Origin: Streptomyces canus
GTDB lineage: Bacteria > Actinomycetota > Actinomycetes > Streptomycetales > Streptomycetaceae
Assembly: GCF_030815415.1 (NCBI RefSeq)
Contig: NZ_JAUSWW010000001.1
Span: 10,292,001 to 10,356,000 of the forward strand
Reading direction: 5' to 3'
DNA length: 64,000 nt
In this document: positions 7,866 to 16,490 of the stretch, piece after piece
Numbering within the stretch: the first letter of the stretch is position 1
Layout of the letters: each line of letters starts with the position of its first letter
Notes under the pieces: model-generated
The model's input: the letters and a program-made list of their open reading frames with translations, nothing else
What the model was told of the DNA's origin: nothing
Database searches by the model: none
Translations under genes and position numbers: made by a program

Positions 7866-8500
7866 CCGCCGACACCCCCGCCCGGGCGGCCGTCCGTCCC
7901 TCGGCCGAGGGCGACCGTGAAGAGGTGGCACAAGCGCCGGTCCCGTCGCTGCAGGGCGGCGTTCACCCGGTAGTGCGGCAGTCCGTAGACGGAACAGTCG
8001 AGTCCATGCGTTCGCGCGGCCAGCCAGACGGCCTGGCCGAGTGCGCCCGCGTAGGTGAGCAGCCCTCCGTACGCGCGGGCCGGCGCTCGCCCGACCGCGG
8101 CGCAGAGGAAGAGCAGCACCGGGGCGTCGGCGTAGTCCTCAACGCAGTCGACGGGTATGTCCCCGAGCGGCTCGCTGTCGCCCCACGCGTAGAGCGCCGG
8201 GGCCGTTCCGGAGACTCGACGGGCGGCGACGAACATCGAGATCCCCCGGTCCGTCGCCTCGGGTGCCGCCGTGACGGCACGAGCCAGCACCGCGTCCACG
8301 AGCCAGGAGGGCAGGTGCTCCCCGGAGAACTCGCGTACGGACCGCCGTCCTCGCTGCACCTCTTCGAGCGGCAGGAGACGGCCCGTCCCGGCGGCGAGAA
8401 GGGCAGGCGGGCGGCGGCCCATCCCCGCGGGTACGGCGGCTCTCGTCCGTATCAGCTCGTCGACGCGGCCGCGGTGCGCGTCGTCCGCGATCAGAGGCAT
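7862..8500 (-). CDS. Nitroreductase-fold (SagB-like) dehydrogenase, second module
   Basis: A 212-residue protein. The N-terminal part contains RRSVREFSGEHLP, the conserved start of FMN-dependent nitroreductases, and the C-terminal part GLLTYAGALGQAVWLAARTH followed by LFTVALG, the usual end of the fold. In thiazole/oxazole peptide pathways such flavoproteins oxidise azolines to aromatic azoles. The ATG at 8500 overlaps the end of the upstream fusion gene by 10 bases, and its stop overlaps the ABC exporter start, so all three are coupled. With the nitroreductase-like C-terminus of the preceding protein it makes a pair of modules, as in tandem azoline dehydrogenases. Which half binds FMN cannot be decided by eye. 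Confidence 0.7.
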   Translation of the reverse strand: MPLIADDAHRGRVDELIRTRAAVPAGMGRRPPALLAAGTGRLLPLEEVQRGRRSVREFSGEHLPSWLVDAVLARAVTAAPEATDRGISMFVAARRVSGTAPALYAWGDSEPLGDIPVDCVEDYADAPVLLFLCAAVGRAPARAYGGLLTYAGALGQAVWLAARTHGLDCSVYGLPHYRVNAALQRRDRRLCHLFTVALGRGTDGRPGGGVGG

Positions 8501-10188
8501 GTGTCGGCTCCGATTCCTCGATGGGCCCCGTGCAGCAGCGCCGCACCGGTGACGATCTGGTCCTCGTCGTGGAGACGGAGGACCTGGGCGGGTCGCTCGT
8601 CCCAGCACTCCGCCCAGGTTGCCTGCCTGCCCAGCCCCGTGGCGGTGGCGTCGAGCTGGGTTCGGGCGCATCCCGCGTCGAGATGGACGAGGCGGTGTGC
8701 GTGGGAGTACTTGACGGCGGCCCGCCCGAGAGCGGCGACGAGCACGATCACCGTCGACGGCGTCCCTTCCGCCGTCAGATCGGTGCCTGCCAGCAGTTGT
8801 GCCGCCGGGACGGCGTCCGGGCGTACCGCGATCAGCGCGTGCGCCAGGTCGTCGTAGCGGAACAGCGTTCCCGGCAGCCCGGGAAAGCCGGGCTCGTGCA
8901 GCACGTACAGCTCGACGGAGCCCAGGTTTCCGCCGGTGGGCGCCCAGCGCTGCATCAGATCCCCGTCGGAGTCGCGTCGTCGGCCGCCCACCCGTCGCAA
9001 CAGCTCGGACAGGAACGCCTCGTCCTCGAGGGCGGCCGGGCGATCCGGCGCATCCTCTCCGAACACGCCGTGCACGGTGTGCTCGGCCGAGGGGAGCGGT
9101 CGCGAGGGATGGGTCGTGAAGCGGGGGCGTTCGGCCCGCAGCGCTCTGTTGCGCGTCTCCTCCTCCCTGCTGAAGGGTTGCCTGTCCCGGAGAAACGCGG
9201 GTGCCAGCCGGGTGAGCCATTCGTTGCGGAGCGCCCGCTCCGCCGCCTCCGGCGTGTCCTGCTCCGGTGAACCGAACCCGCAGTCAGGGCAGGCGGGGTA
9301 GGGGACGACGAGGTAGCGCTCGGCGGTGAGGTCCGGGAGCGAAATGCGGGAGACCTGGTTCACGAGTTGGCTGCCCGGCGTGCCCAAGATGCGGGAGACG
9401 ACCTCGGCGCAGGCCAGACCCGCGGCCAGTTCGGCACGGCCGCGGACGGCGCCCCGGCCGGCCCGTCCCAGCCCGTGTCCCGCCGGCTCCGGGCGAGGCA
9501 CTCGGGCGCAGGTTCCGTAGCCGGGATACAGCCAGGGGCCTGCCTCGATGTGGTCCTCGGTGACGGTGAAACGGAGTACGGGGACCCCGCTGCCGGTGAG
9601 AGACCGGACATCCTCGCTGATGAAGCGGATGCCTTCGGGTGTCTCCACGACGACAACCAGGTCGTGGTCCTGCCACGCCGGGGGCTCGTGCCCGGTCCCG
9701 CCGTCGCGGCTGAGGGGCCACGGGACTCGCCGGACTTCGGACACGCCGCTGCGGAGGAGGTCCTGCACCATTCTGTCGGCCAGATCGTCCTCGGCGACTA
9801 CGCACACGCGTGCCGCGCCCAGTACGTCGGCCATCTCGCCGACGCCCGCGTACACCCTGCCGTCCCTGAACCGTCCGTAGTGCGCGACGACTTCGTCCGG
9901 CGGCGCGTCCAGGGTGGGCGTACCGGCGGCGGGCTCCAGCAACCCGCAGCTGTCGAGTGCGGCGACGATCCGGTCGAACTGACCTCGCGGGGCCCCGAGT
10001 TCACGCACGATCTCCTCCTCCGTCCGGGTGCCGTCGAAGAGCGGAAGGATGCGCGGAACGACCTGCGTCGCGGTCTTGCCGCGGAGCACCTGCCGACGCG
10101 GAGTGCCCGCGACTACGAGCCTTCCGTCCGCGGGGAGAGCCATGATGCCGGGGATGAGCTTGCGGTGGTACACCACGCGATCAGCCAT
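8491..10188 (-). CDS. TOMM biosynthesis fusion: E1-like (leader-binding) domain plus SagB-like dehydrogenase domain
   Basis: 565 residues from ATG 10188; GAAGAGGAA lies close upstream and the start overlaps the preceding gene by 8 bases. Residues 1 to about 330 resemble the E1-like/Ocin-ThiF proteins of azole-peptide clusters: a winged-helix-like leader-binding start (LFDGTRTEEEIVRELGAPRG), a Rossmann-like middle, and a Cys pair in YPACPDCGFG. Residues from about 430 resemble SagB dehydrogenases: RWAPTGGNLGSVELYV corresponds to the APSGGxLYPLELYL motif of the family, and KYSHAHRLVHLDAGCART with ATGLG corresponds to its conserved core. The enzyme would thus bring precursor recognition and azoline oxidation together in one chain. 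The exact domain border is inferred. Confidence 0.7.
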   Translation of the reverse strand: MADRVVYHRKLIPGIMALPADGRLVVAGTPRRQVLRGKTATQVVPRILPLFDGTRTEEEIVRELGAPRGQFDRIVAALDSCGLLEPAAGTPTLDAPPDEVVAHYGRFRDGRVYAGVGEMADVLGAARVCVVAEDDLADRMVQDLLRSGVSEVRRVPWPLSRDGGTGHEPPAWQDHDLVVVVETPEGIRFISEDVRSLTGSGVPVLRFTVTEDHIEAGPWLYPGYGTCARVPRPEPAGHGLGRAGRGAVRGRAELAAGLACAEVVSRILGTPGSQLVNQVSRISLPDLTAERYLVVPYPACPDCGFGSPEQDTPEAAERALRNEWLTRLAPAFLRDRQPFSREEETRNRALRAERPRFTTHPSRPLPSAEHTVHGVFGEDAPDRPAALEDEAFLSELLRRVGGRRRDSDGDLMQRWAPTGGNLGSVELYVLHEPGFPGLPGTLFRYDDLAHALIAVRPDAVPAAQLLAGTDLTAEGTPSTVIVLVAALGRAAVKYSHAHRLVHLDAGCARTQLDATATGLGRQATWAECWDERPAQVLRLHDEDQIVTGAALLHGAHRGIGADTCL

Positions 10189-10807
10189 GGTTCCTCTTCG
10201 TGAATCGTTCGGGGAGCAGCGCCCGCACGTCCAGCCGCGGCGGCGTCTCGCGGCAGCGGCGGCAAGCGTGTTCGGACACCACCCGGTCGCGGGAGAGCGA
10301 CAGGTCGGGCAGCCGCACGGTGACGACGTGCCCGACGGCCGGCCGCCGCAGCAGGTCGACGGCCAGGCCCCCGGCCACTCTGACGTGGAAGGGCAGATGG
10401 CCGGCCGGTCCCAGCTTCGGGTCGCGCTCGTAGGCGGCGCGTACGACACTGCTGCTGTTCCCGTGCGCGTCATGCTGCTGCTTCCGCCGGTCGAAGCAGC
10501 GGAAGCAGGGGCCCGCGCCCGGGAGGACCAGGGGACCTACCCGCAGCACCGCATGGTCCTGGACCACGGGAAGCCACGCCACGCCCGTGTCGTGAGCCAG
10601 ACGATCGGCGCGCTCGCACACGACGTGGTCCGCACGCCACAGGGCGGCGACCACGATGTCGGGTCGCCCCGCGAAGGCCTCGTCCAGCTCGGCGGCTGGG
10701 ACGGTGTGCGAGACGGGCAGGGCGGAGGCGACGACGTCGTTCACCCGGTGACCGAAGTCACCGACGGAGAACAGCGCGACCGTGCTCAGGCGAACGGCTG
10801 TGGCCAT
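10181..10807 (-). CDS. TOMM cyclodehydratase partner, small E1-like protein
   Basis: A 208-residue protein with the GPCFRCFDRR motif and a later HACRRC, four Cys able to hold a structural zinc as in E1-like partners of YcaO. Its N-terminus (VRLSTVALFSVGDFGHRVND) looks like the nucleotide-binding-fold entry of such proteins. In LAP systems the partner protein binds the leader peptide and presents it to YcaO. The start at 10807 lies 22 bases inside the end of the ycaO gene, showing tight coupling. It is shorter than standard ThiF-like partners, so the function may be shared with the downstream fusion protein. Confidence 0.65.
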   Translation of the reverse strand: MATAVRLSTVALFSVGDFGHRVNDVVASALPVSHTVPAAELDEAFAGRPDIVVAALWRADHVVCERADRLAHDTGVAWLPVVQDHAVLRVGPLVLPGAGPCFRCFDRRKQQHDAHGNSSSVVRAAYERDPKLGPAGHLPFHVRVAGGLAVDLLRRPAVGHVVTVRLPDLSLSRDRVVSEHACRRCRETPPRLDVRALLPERFTKRNHG

Positions 10808-12096
10808 GGGTTCAACTCCTCTTCCGGCAGGACTCTGTGGCCCATGTGCTTCGGCGCCGTGAAGAGCCTGCTGTGCCCTCTGAACTGGGCCCGCGGGTCG
10901 ACGCTCATCGGTTGGAGATCAGGAATCACGACGGTCACGGCGGTGAGGCCCGCTTCTCTTACGTCCTGGGTGGTCCGGTCGACGACCGCGACCTGCATCC
11001 CGGCCTGGGACAGCCGGTCGACGAGGCCGTCCAACGCCTCCACGGGGTCCTCGGGAAGCCTCGGGGCCGCCGAGCGGGAAGCGCTTCTGCCACGACCTTC
11101 GAGCAGAAAGTCGAAGGCGTGCGATCTGGTGCCGATGGCCATGAACCGGGCGGAGTCCACCACGTTCCCTGCGATCTCGTCGATGCTGTGCGCCGCCTCG
11201 CCGGCGTGGATCAGATCACCGAGGTTCATCGCTTCGAGAAGGGCGCTCTCGGCGGCCTCCGCCAGGCACCGTCCCGCACTGGCCGTCACGAATCTGGAGG
11301 CACGGGGGTCATGGTCCGCCGCGATCAGGCAATAGACCGTGGGCACACCCAGCTCCGAGGTGGCGTCGAGCAGAACCGGTTCCATGAACCGGCCCTCGAA
11401 CCAGGCGATCAGCTCTCGCGTTCCTTCGGTGAACTCGTCCTCGGCGACCGGACGAAGGGGCAGCCGCTGCAACCAGGTGACCGCCACGCTGTCGCGCTCG
11501 ATCACCTCGAACGCTGCGCGCAGGACGGCCTCCACGGGATCGGTGTGCACCGCGTACCCGGTCGAGATCCGATTGCAGAACCGCTCGGCGGGGACAGCGG
11601 AGGCCAAGGCGTAGTTGACCATGACGGCAGGTACCCAGAGCGGCTCGCCCTTGATCAGGTCCAGGCCGCGGACCCATCTGACCTCCGCCCCTTCGTCGAA
11701 CGGGACCAGGGGCGCCTTCTCGTGGGCGTATTCCCCCGCCGAGCAGCGGGGATACCGGTGCGGCTCCAGGCACTCCTCCGCCAGGTCCATCGCGCGCGCC
11801 CAGATCGGCTCCTCGTCGAACGGCGCCATACTGGCGTACCGCTCGGCCCCTTCGGCGATGGCCACGAGCTCCGCGTGCCCGGCCGACTCCAGTCTGACCC
11901 CCTTGCACAGCTCAGGGTCCTCGCACGCGGCAGCGACTCCGGCCAGGCCGCTGCCGATCACCGACAGGCAGCTGTACACGCTCCGGTCCGAGACGCGCGC
12001 GCGTGTCTCCTCGGTCCGCGCCACGATCCCGTACGGGGAGACGATGCGACGCAGCGCGGCGAGCGTCCCGTCCGTGCCCTGCCCACTCTGGCCCAC
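10786..12096 (-). CDS. YcaO cyclodehydratase (azoline-forming)
   Basis: 436 residues from GTG 12096, which has GGAAGGAAG just upstream. The protein carries the YcaO ATP-binding signatures: SAGHAELVAIAEGAERYAS (Glu ladder) and AFEVIERDSVAVTWL. It ends with the Pro-rich NPWPQPFA, the C-terminal PxP-type tail that TOMM-type YcaO enzymes need for cyclodehydration. The enzyme uses ATP to activate the amide bond and close Cys, Ser or Thr side chains into thiazoline/oxazoline rings of the precursor peptide. It is the first large gene after the precursor and overlaps the next gene by 22 bases. The family assignment is firm; the substrate is inferred from the adjacent precursor. Confidence 0.9.
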   Translation of the reverse strand: MGQSGQGTDGTLAALRRIVSPYGIVARTEETRARVSDRSVYSCLSVIGSGLAGVAAACEDPELCKGVRLESAGHAELVAIAEGAERYASMAPFDEEPIWARAMDLAEECLEPHRYPRCSAGEYAHEKAPLVPFDEGAEVRWVRGLDLIKGEPLWVPAVMVNYALASAVPAERFCNRISTGYAVHTDPVEAVLRAAFEVIERDSVAVTWLQRLPLRPVAEDEFTEGTRELIAWFEGRFMEPVLLDATSELGVPTVYCLIAADHDPRASRFVTASAGRCLAEAAESALLEAMNLGDLIHAGEAAHSIDEIAGNVVDSARFMAIGTRSHAFDFLLEGRGRSASRSAAPRLPEDPVEALDGLVDRLSQAGMQVAVVDRTTQDVREAGLTAVTVVIPDLQPMSVDPRAQFRGHSRLFTAPKHMGHRVLPEEELNPWPQPFA

Positions 12097-12145
12097 TGGA
12101 CTTCTTCCTTCCACCTCAAGCTCCACGACCTCATCCGTGATCGAG

Positions 12146-12189
12146 CACACCGGACCACCAGGACTCAGCCTGCGGCGTGGTCCGGTGTG
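12146..12189 (-). terminator. Hairpin between precursor and ycaO genes
   Basis: A perfect 13-base-pair stem (CACACCGGACCAC, 12146-12158; GTGGTCCGGTGTG, 12177-12189) with an 18-base loop lies in the 139-base gap after the precursor gene. No U-run follows. In RiPP operons a partial terminator or processing stem here allows much more precursor than enzyme to be made; that role is inferred. Confidence 0.6.
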
Positions 12190-12235
12190 GCTCTCTCGGG
12201 GATTAGCTCCCCATACCGCGCCTACGCGCCGTGGT

Positions 12236-12367
12236 TCACGGGCAGAGGCCGGCGGGGGTGCAGGAGTTGCTGGCACACGGGCCGGAGCACCCGCTGCACG
12301 GGATCCCCATGGGGACGAGCTCGCTCTCCTCGAACTCCTCGATCTCGAGGTCGAATTCCTCGGTCAT
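12236..12367 (-). CDS. Azole-peptide (TOMM/LAP) precursor peptide
   Basis: A 43-residue peptide from ATG 12367, with GAGGAG placed 6 bases upstream. The leader MTEEFDLEIEEFEESELV is strongly acidic with an FDLxIEEF helix like the leaders of thiazolyl-peptide bacteriocin precursors. The C-terminal 20 residues start at Cys24 and hold five Cys (24, 27, 31, 36, 42), four Ser and one Thr interspersed with Gly, Pro and Ala (CSGCSGPCASNSC...), an ideal substrate for ring formation. The frame extends upstream to 12427 but lacks a better start. Position directly before ycaO, on the same strand, supports the call. I do not recognise the core sequence as a known product. Confidence 0.85.
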   Translation of the reverse strand: MTEEFDLEIEEFEESELVPMGIPCSGCSGPCASNSCTPAGLCP

Positions 12368-12436
12368 CTCTGACTCCTCTTCCGTCGGTCGGTACGTCGG
12401 AGCGGACTTGCTCCTGAAGATCAGCATCGGGACCGG

Positions 12437-12469
12437 ACCTGTCAGCGATCTGTCAGCGATCTATCACGC
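12437..12469 (-). promoter_or_regulatory. Three tandem 11-bp repeats, SARP-type operator
   Basis: On the minus strand three 11-base units follow one another (GCGTGATAGAT, CGCTGACAGAT, CGCTGACAGGT), ending about 70 bases before the precursor start. Direct heptads repeated every 11 bases are the hallmark of sites for Streptomyces antibiotic regulatory proteins (SARPs). No SARP gene is in the window. The remaining 250 bases up to the divergent lipoprotein gene hold no convincing gene. Confidence 0.5.
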
Positions 12470-12720
12470 CGTACTGGGGAGGGTGCTTGGCTCCGTCGGG
12501 GCCTGCTGTCCCAGGTGACCCGCCAGCTCGAGATCCGCCATCTCGAAGCGCTTACGCGAGTGCCAGGAGTCGCTGATCTTGTGTGACAGGAGTTTCACGG
12601 ACGCGTCCCGGTTGCGTACCGCCCGACGACTGGCCGAAATCTGACGGCTAGCCTGACCGCGATCAAGACGTCCGAGGGGCGTCGGCACCATACGGGCGAA
12701 AACGGGGACGGGGAACCGAC

Positions 12721-13968
12721 ATGGGCATACGTGACGGGCACGCGGTGTCACGCAGGCAGGCGCTCAGGCTGGCCGGGACGGGCCTCGGCCTGGCCGTGCT
12801 GGGGGCAGGCGCATGGGGGTGCACCCGCGAGGAGGAGACGGGCGCGTCGGGCGGCAGCACAACTCCCGGTGGAAGCAAGGGCGGTGACACCAACAAGGGC
12901 AGTGACACCTTCACCACCCCGCCCCCGGGCACCGCGCCCAAGCCGCTGTGGCAACAGAAGACAGCCAACGACGACCTGGCCGGGATCCACGCGCTCGCGG
13001 TCATCGGCGGCACGGTCGTGGTGTCGGGTGATCCGCTGGTGGGGCGTGACGTCGTCAGCGGCAAGGAGAAGTGGTCACGGCCGGGCGTCACCATTCCCGG
13101 CGCCAAGCTGATCAACGGCGGCGGGACGCTCTATCTCGCCAGCGCCGAGTACGACGGCGACGTGGTGGGCCTCGATCCGGCCACGGGCAAGGAGACCTGG
13201 CGCAGCCGCCTGGGCAAGGAGTACGAGCAGCCGCGCCCCATCGCGGCCGACGACCGACACGTCTACGTCCTCGCCGGGATCCTGGAGGAGGACCTCTCGA
13301 CGCCGACCAACGTGATCGCCGCGATCGACACCACCTCCGGCAAGATCGCCTGGCGTGAAAAGCGGGACACGGGGACCGAGGAGTTCGGCATCACCGCCAC
13401 GGTCGTCGGCGGGCGCCTCGCGTACACAGACTTCCGGAAGAACGTGACCGTCCGCGACACGACGACGGGCCGGCAGCTCTGGACGAAGAAGATCGGCAGG
13501 TCCAACTACTACCGCTTCGCCGTGCACGAGGACCTGATGATCGTGCCGGACGGGCAGCGGTTGCGGGCGTTCGCGCTGGCCGCGGGCACGGAGCGTTGGT
13601 CGCTGGCGAATGAGAAGTTCACCTGGTTCAACGATCCGCAGGTCCTGGACGGGGTGCTCTACGCCTCCGACAGCGCGTACGGCATGTGGGCGGTGGACCC
13701 CGGTACGGGCAAGCAGATCTGGCACAACGAGGACTTGGTGGGCTCTGCTGCGGAGGCGTGGCAGTTCGCCAAGGTGGGCGGCACGCTGTACGGCGCGACC
13801 GAGCACGACAAGAACGGCGGCGTGCATGCCTTCGACGCGGCGACCGGGAAGCTGCGCTGGACGTACAACGACAAAACCGGTGAGAACGAGAAGTGGTATG
13901 TGGTCCCGGCGGGCAAGCGGCTGGCCGCGATGCACGCCAAGCGGCTGTACGCGCTGCCGGCCGTCTGA
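12721..13968 (+). CDS. Tat-exported lipoprotein with PQQ-type beta-propeller repeats
   Basis: A 415-residue protein. The N-terminus has a twin-arginine signal (SRRQALRLAG) and a lipobox LGAGAWGC, so the mature protein should start at the Cys near residue 35 and be anchored outside the membrane. A Ser/Gly/Thr-rich linker is followed by repeats of the PQQ/WD type, each with a conserved GxxxW (GKEKWSRPG, GKETWRSRLG, GKIAWREKRD, GRQLWTKKIG, GKQIWHNEDL, GKLRWTYND). Such propellers serve as scaffolds or ligand binders; no catalytic role is evident. It is transcribed away from the azole-peptide operon and shares its upstream region, but nothing shows that the two work together. Confidence 0.8.
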   Translation: MGIRDGHAVSRRQALRLAGTGLGLAVLGAGAWGCTREEETGASGGSTTPGGSKGGDTNKGSDTFTTPPPGTAPKPLWQQKTANDDLAGIHALAVIGGTVVVSGDPLVGRDVVSGKEKWSRPGVTIPGAKLINGGGTLYLASAEYDGDVVGLDPATGKETWRSRLGKEYEQPRPIAADDRHVYVLAGILEEDLSTPTNVIAAIDTTSGKIAWREKRDTGTEEFGITATVVGGRLAYTDFRKNVTVRDTTTGRQLWTKKIGRSNYYRFAVHEDLMIVPDGQRLRAFALAAGTERWSLANEKFTWFNDPQVLDGVLYASDSAYGMWAVDPGTGKQIWHNEDLVGSAAEAWQFAKVGGTLYGATEHDKNGGVHAFDAATGKLRWTYNDKTGENEKWYVVPAGKRLAAMHAKRLYALPAV

Positions 13969-14051
13969 GCCGACGGAGGCGGGCGGGTAGCGCGGTGGCG
14001 GGAACCTGACCACGCCCGGCGTCGGCCGCAGGACAGGGCAGGGCGTCATGG

Positions 14052-14078
14052 GTCGGGCCGCGGGAGGCGCGGCCCGAC
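14052..14078 (+). terminator. Terminator after the PQQ lipoprotein gene
   Basis: GTCGGGCCGCG pairs with CGCGGCCCGAC around a GGAGG loop: a perfect 11-base-pair stem 84 bases after the stop codon. Confidence 0.6.
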
Positions 14079-14239
14079 AGGTTGCCCAGGGCCGTCGCGA
14101 GCGCCTGGCCGCCTTCCTGGACCGCCGGCAGACGGTCCGTCGGCGGGCCGCGCCAGCTCAGGGCCGCCCGCTCACCTCGGAGTCCCCCAGCCCAGGCCCT
14201 CGGTCACGACGTTAGAAGCTGTTGATGCCCCTATGGATG

Positions 14240-15070
14240 TCAACTTGCGGTTCGGTCGGGATCTGCGTGGCATACGACTGTCCTGATGGTGGCGATGAGT
14301 CGATAGATTTCGCGTGCGACGTACCGCTTCAGGCACCTGATGATCTCCCGGCGGGATTTGCCCTCGGAGAGGCGTCGCCGCAGATAATCCTGGGTGCGAT
14401 CGTCCCAGCGCAGGCGGCTGAGGACGATCCGGTAGAGAGCAGCGTTGGCCTGGCGGTCGCCGCCGCGGTTGAGCCGTCGTCGTTGGGTCTTGCCGGAGGA
14501 TGCCTCGACTGGGCTGGTCCCGCACAAGGCGGCGAAAGACGCCTCGCTGCTGAGGCGATCAGGGTTGTCGCCGGCCGAGATGAACAAGGCGGCGGCGCTG
14601 TCCGGGCCGACGCCGTGCGCGTCGAGCAGACCGGGGAAGTGCTCTTTAGCACCGGCGGCTATCCGCTTGTTGAGGTTGTCGATCTCGCCGGTCAGGTGCT
14701 GGATACGGTCAGCCAGGAGCTTCAGCACGTGTCGGGCGGTGTCTGCCGGCCCGTCTCCCCGCGAGTCATCCAGCTCGGCGCACCGCTTGAACAGGTGCGG
14801 GTTGCTCAGGCCGGCCAACGACTCGCGCAGGGCGGCATCCGCCGAGATCAGGACGCTCTTGAGCTGATTGATGGCCTGGGTGCGGGACTTGATCGCTGAC
14901 CCTTTCGCGAGCTTGAGCAGCCGCAGGGCTTCGATCGGGCAGGTAGCGCCGAGGACGTTAACGACGGCCGCCGCGTGGAAGTCCTTGTGGGTGTCGACAC
15001 CGAGGACGATCTCTTCGTCGGTGTCAGCCGGGATGTGACACGGGGCAGCTGGCTGCGTGATGCTGGGCAA
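14240..15070 (-). pseudogene. IS110-family transposase with an internal deletion in the DEDD domain
   Basis: From a TTG at 15070 (AGGAG upstream) the frame encodes about 276 residues. The N-terminus GVDTHKDFHAAAVVNVLG is the start of the IS110 RuvC-like DEDD domain and holds the first Asp. It then jumps directly to CPIEALRLLKLAKGSAIKSRTQ, which normally lies more than 100 residues further on. The middle acidic residues are therefore gone in frame. The C-terminal Tnp_20 domain (HGVGPDSAAALFISAGDNP, FAALCGTSPVEASSGKTQRR) with its catalytic Ser region is complete. The element should be dead, yet the frame is open throughout. The 150 bases beyond the start (to about 15290) would be the end that encodes the bridge RNA. 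Confidence 0.75.
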
Positions 15071-15615
15071 GGTCGCCTGTCTCCTGATCGCCTCGGAAGC
15101 GGTGGCCGCCGCCGGGCCGGGGAGGTCAAGACTGTGACGGTGCCTGTCGCGAAGGCCCCTATCGGGACCGGCAGCAGGTGCCGCTCCGCGCGGTGGCCGA
15201 CAGATCAACAGCAAGGCACGCAAGCCAGTCTTTCCGCGAGTCAGGCCACCGCTCGAAGCGGTACCTGATCATCCTCACAGTCTTTCCGGACTTGAGGACT
15301 GCGTTTTCGCTGGTCGGGCATGGGGTCGGCGATCCTGTGGGAGTGGTGGGCTGTTGTGTTGTCGCTCCTGTGGAGGTCGTGGATGCCGTCGGTCGTGGGG
15401 CTGCTGGAACAGCGCGAGCTCGCCACTCGCCGGTCACGCGCGCGGGCGCCGGGTCATCGTCGTCTGAGCCGTCTCCCGCGCGTCGGCACGGCGTCGCCGG
15501 GCGAAGGCCCTTACTCGGAACGCGAGTTGCCCGGCCCCAGCGGCACAAGCACCCTCACGGCCGTATGATCCGTACGCTCCTCGCACCGGCGAGGACCGTA
15601 CGAGGGGGAAGCCGG

Positions 15616-16281
15616 ATGGTCGGCATGCTGACGATGACTCACCTGAGGCGACAGGAGGGGGTCACTCCCGAGCCGGTCGCCCGCAAGATCAACCTCTTTG
15701 TCAAGCTGGGACCGTCCTGGACGGTCGGCCACGTGGAACGGGAGCTGCCGCCGGGGGGTGTGCCCGCCTATCTCGCGGCCCGGGGCAGCGGCGCACGCTC
15801 CTTCGTCCTGTGGGCGGACGAGTACCGCGGGGCGCGGGTCGCCACCGTGGTGACCGCCTCCTGCGCGAAGGGCGTCTCGGTCTATCAAGTACTCGGCGCG
15901 CAGGGTGAGCTCCTCTGCACCGTCGTACGCGAGAAGGCGTTCAGGAGGGGGCTGCGTACTCGGTGGACGGTGAGCCGGCCCGGCGCACCCGACGCGGTGG
16001 GATACAAGGGCCGGATCGTCTGGTGGTGCGTGTGGTGGCTGTTCTCGCCCCTGCTGCCGTTCCTCTTCGTGGCGGCCGTGCTGGGCGGGGGCGACCTTCC
16101 TCGTGGACCGGGCCGCATCATCTGGCGCGAGGGCGGCTGGGTGCCACTGGAATTCAAGGCGCACGGAAACCAGGTGCATCTTGAAGAAGCGTTCCTGGAC
16201 CCGCGGTCAGGGGCCGCCGTACTGGCCCTGGTCTGTTCCTTTGACGGCATGCTGAACGCGTGGGACCGGGGGAAGATCTGA
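15616..16281 (+). CDS. Hypothetical membrane-associated protein
   Basis: 221 residues from ATG 15616, with GAGGGGGAA in front. The protein has one strongly hydrophobic, Trp-rich segment (RIVWWCVWWLFSPLLPFLFV, about residues 133-155) between two soluble parts. The N-terminal part (NLFVKLGPSWTVGHVERELP) and the C-terminal part (WREGGWVPLEFKAHGNQVHL...) look like beta-rich domains. Codon use is as in other genes here. I do not recognise the family and the neighbours are transposon debris. Confidence 0.6.
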   Translation: MVGMLTMTHLRRQEGVTPEPVARKINLFVKLGPSWTVGHVERELPPGGVPAYLAARGSGARSFVLWADEYRGARVATVVTASCAKGVSVYQVLGAQGELLCTVVREKAFRRGLRTRWTVSRPGAPDAVGYKGRIVWWCVWWLFSPLLPFLFVAAVLGGGDLPRGPGRIIWREGGWVPLEFKAHGNQVHLEEAFLDPRSGAAVLALVCSFDGMLNAWDRGKI

Positions 16282-16289
16282 CGGCCGCC

Positions 16290-16490
16290 CGCAGGAGGCG
16301 CGGTCTCGGTCGTCGGCCAGCACCACGCACGACTCCGGCGGCAGGTGCAGCACCCCGTCGCCGCCCGGGGCCTCGGCCGGCTCCCAGGCGGCCAGCACCC
16401 TCCCCCCGCCGGCCCGGTGCCGGCCGGCGCCCAGCGGGATGGCGGCGGGCTTCCCGGAAAGGTTGACCGCGACCCGCAGATCGCCACGCT
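16290..16490 (-). pseudogene. C-terminal remnant of a GH13-type glycosidase
   Basis: One minus-strand frame reads DLRVAVNLSGKPAAIPLG, then RVLAAWEPAEAP and LPPESCVVLAD, the typical C-terminal beta-sandwich ending of GH13 enzymes such as malto-oligosyltrehalose trehalohydrolase. It has no start and ends abruptly at about 16490 where the IS3 remnant begins, so the gene was truncated there. Confidence 0.5.

Noticed and set aside
12464..12751. Minus-strand 95-codon ORF upstream of the precursor
   Set aside because: It overlaps the operator repeats and the divergent lipoprotein start, has no good ribosome-binding site and no recognisable family, although its C-terminal part looks somewhat protein-like.
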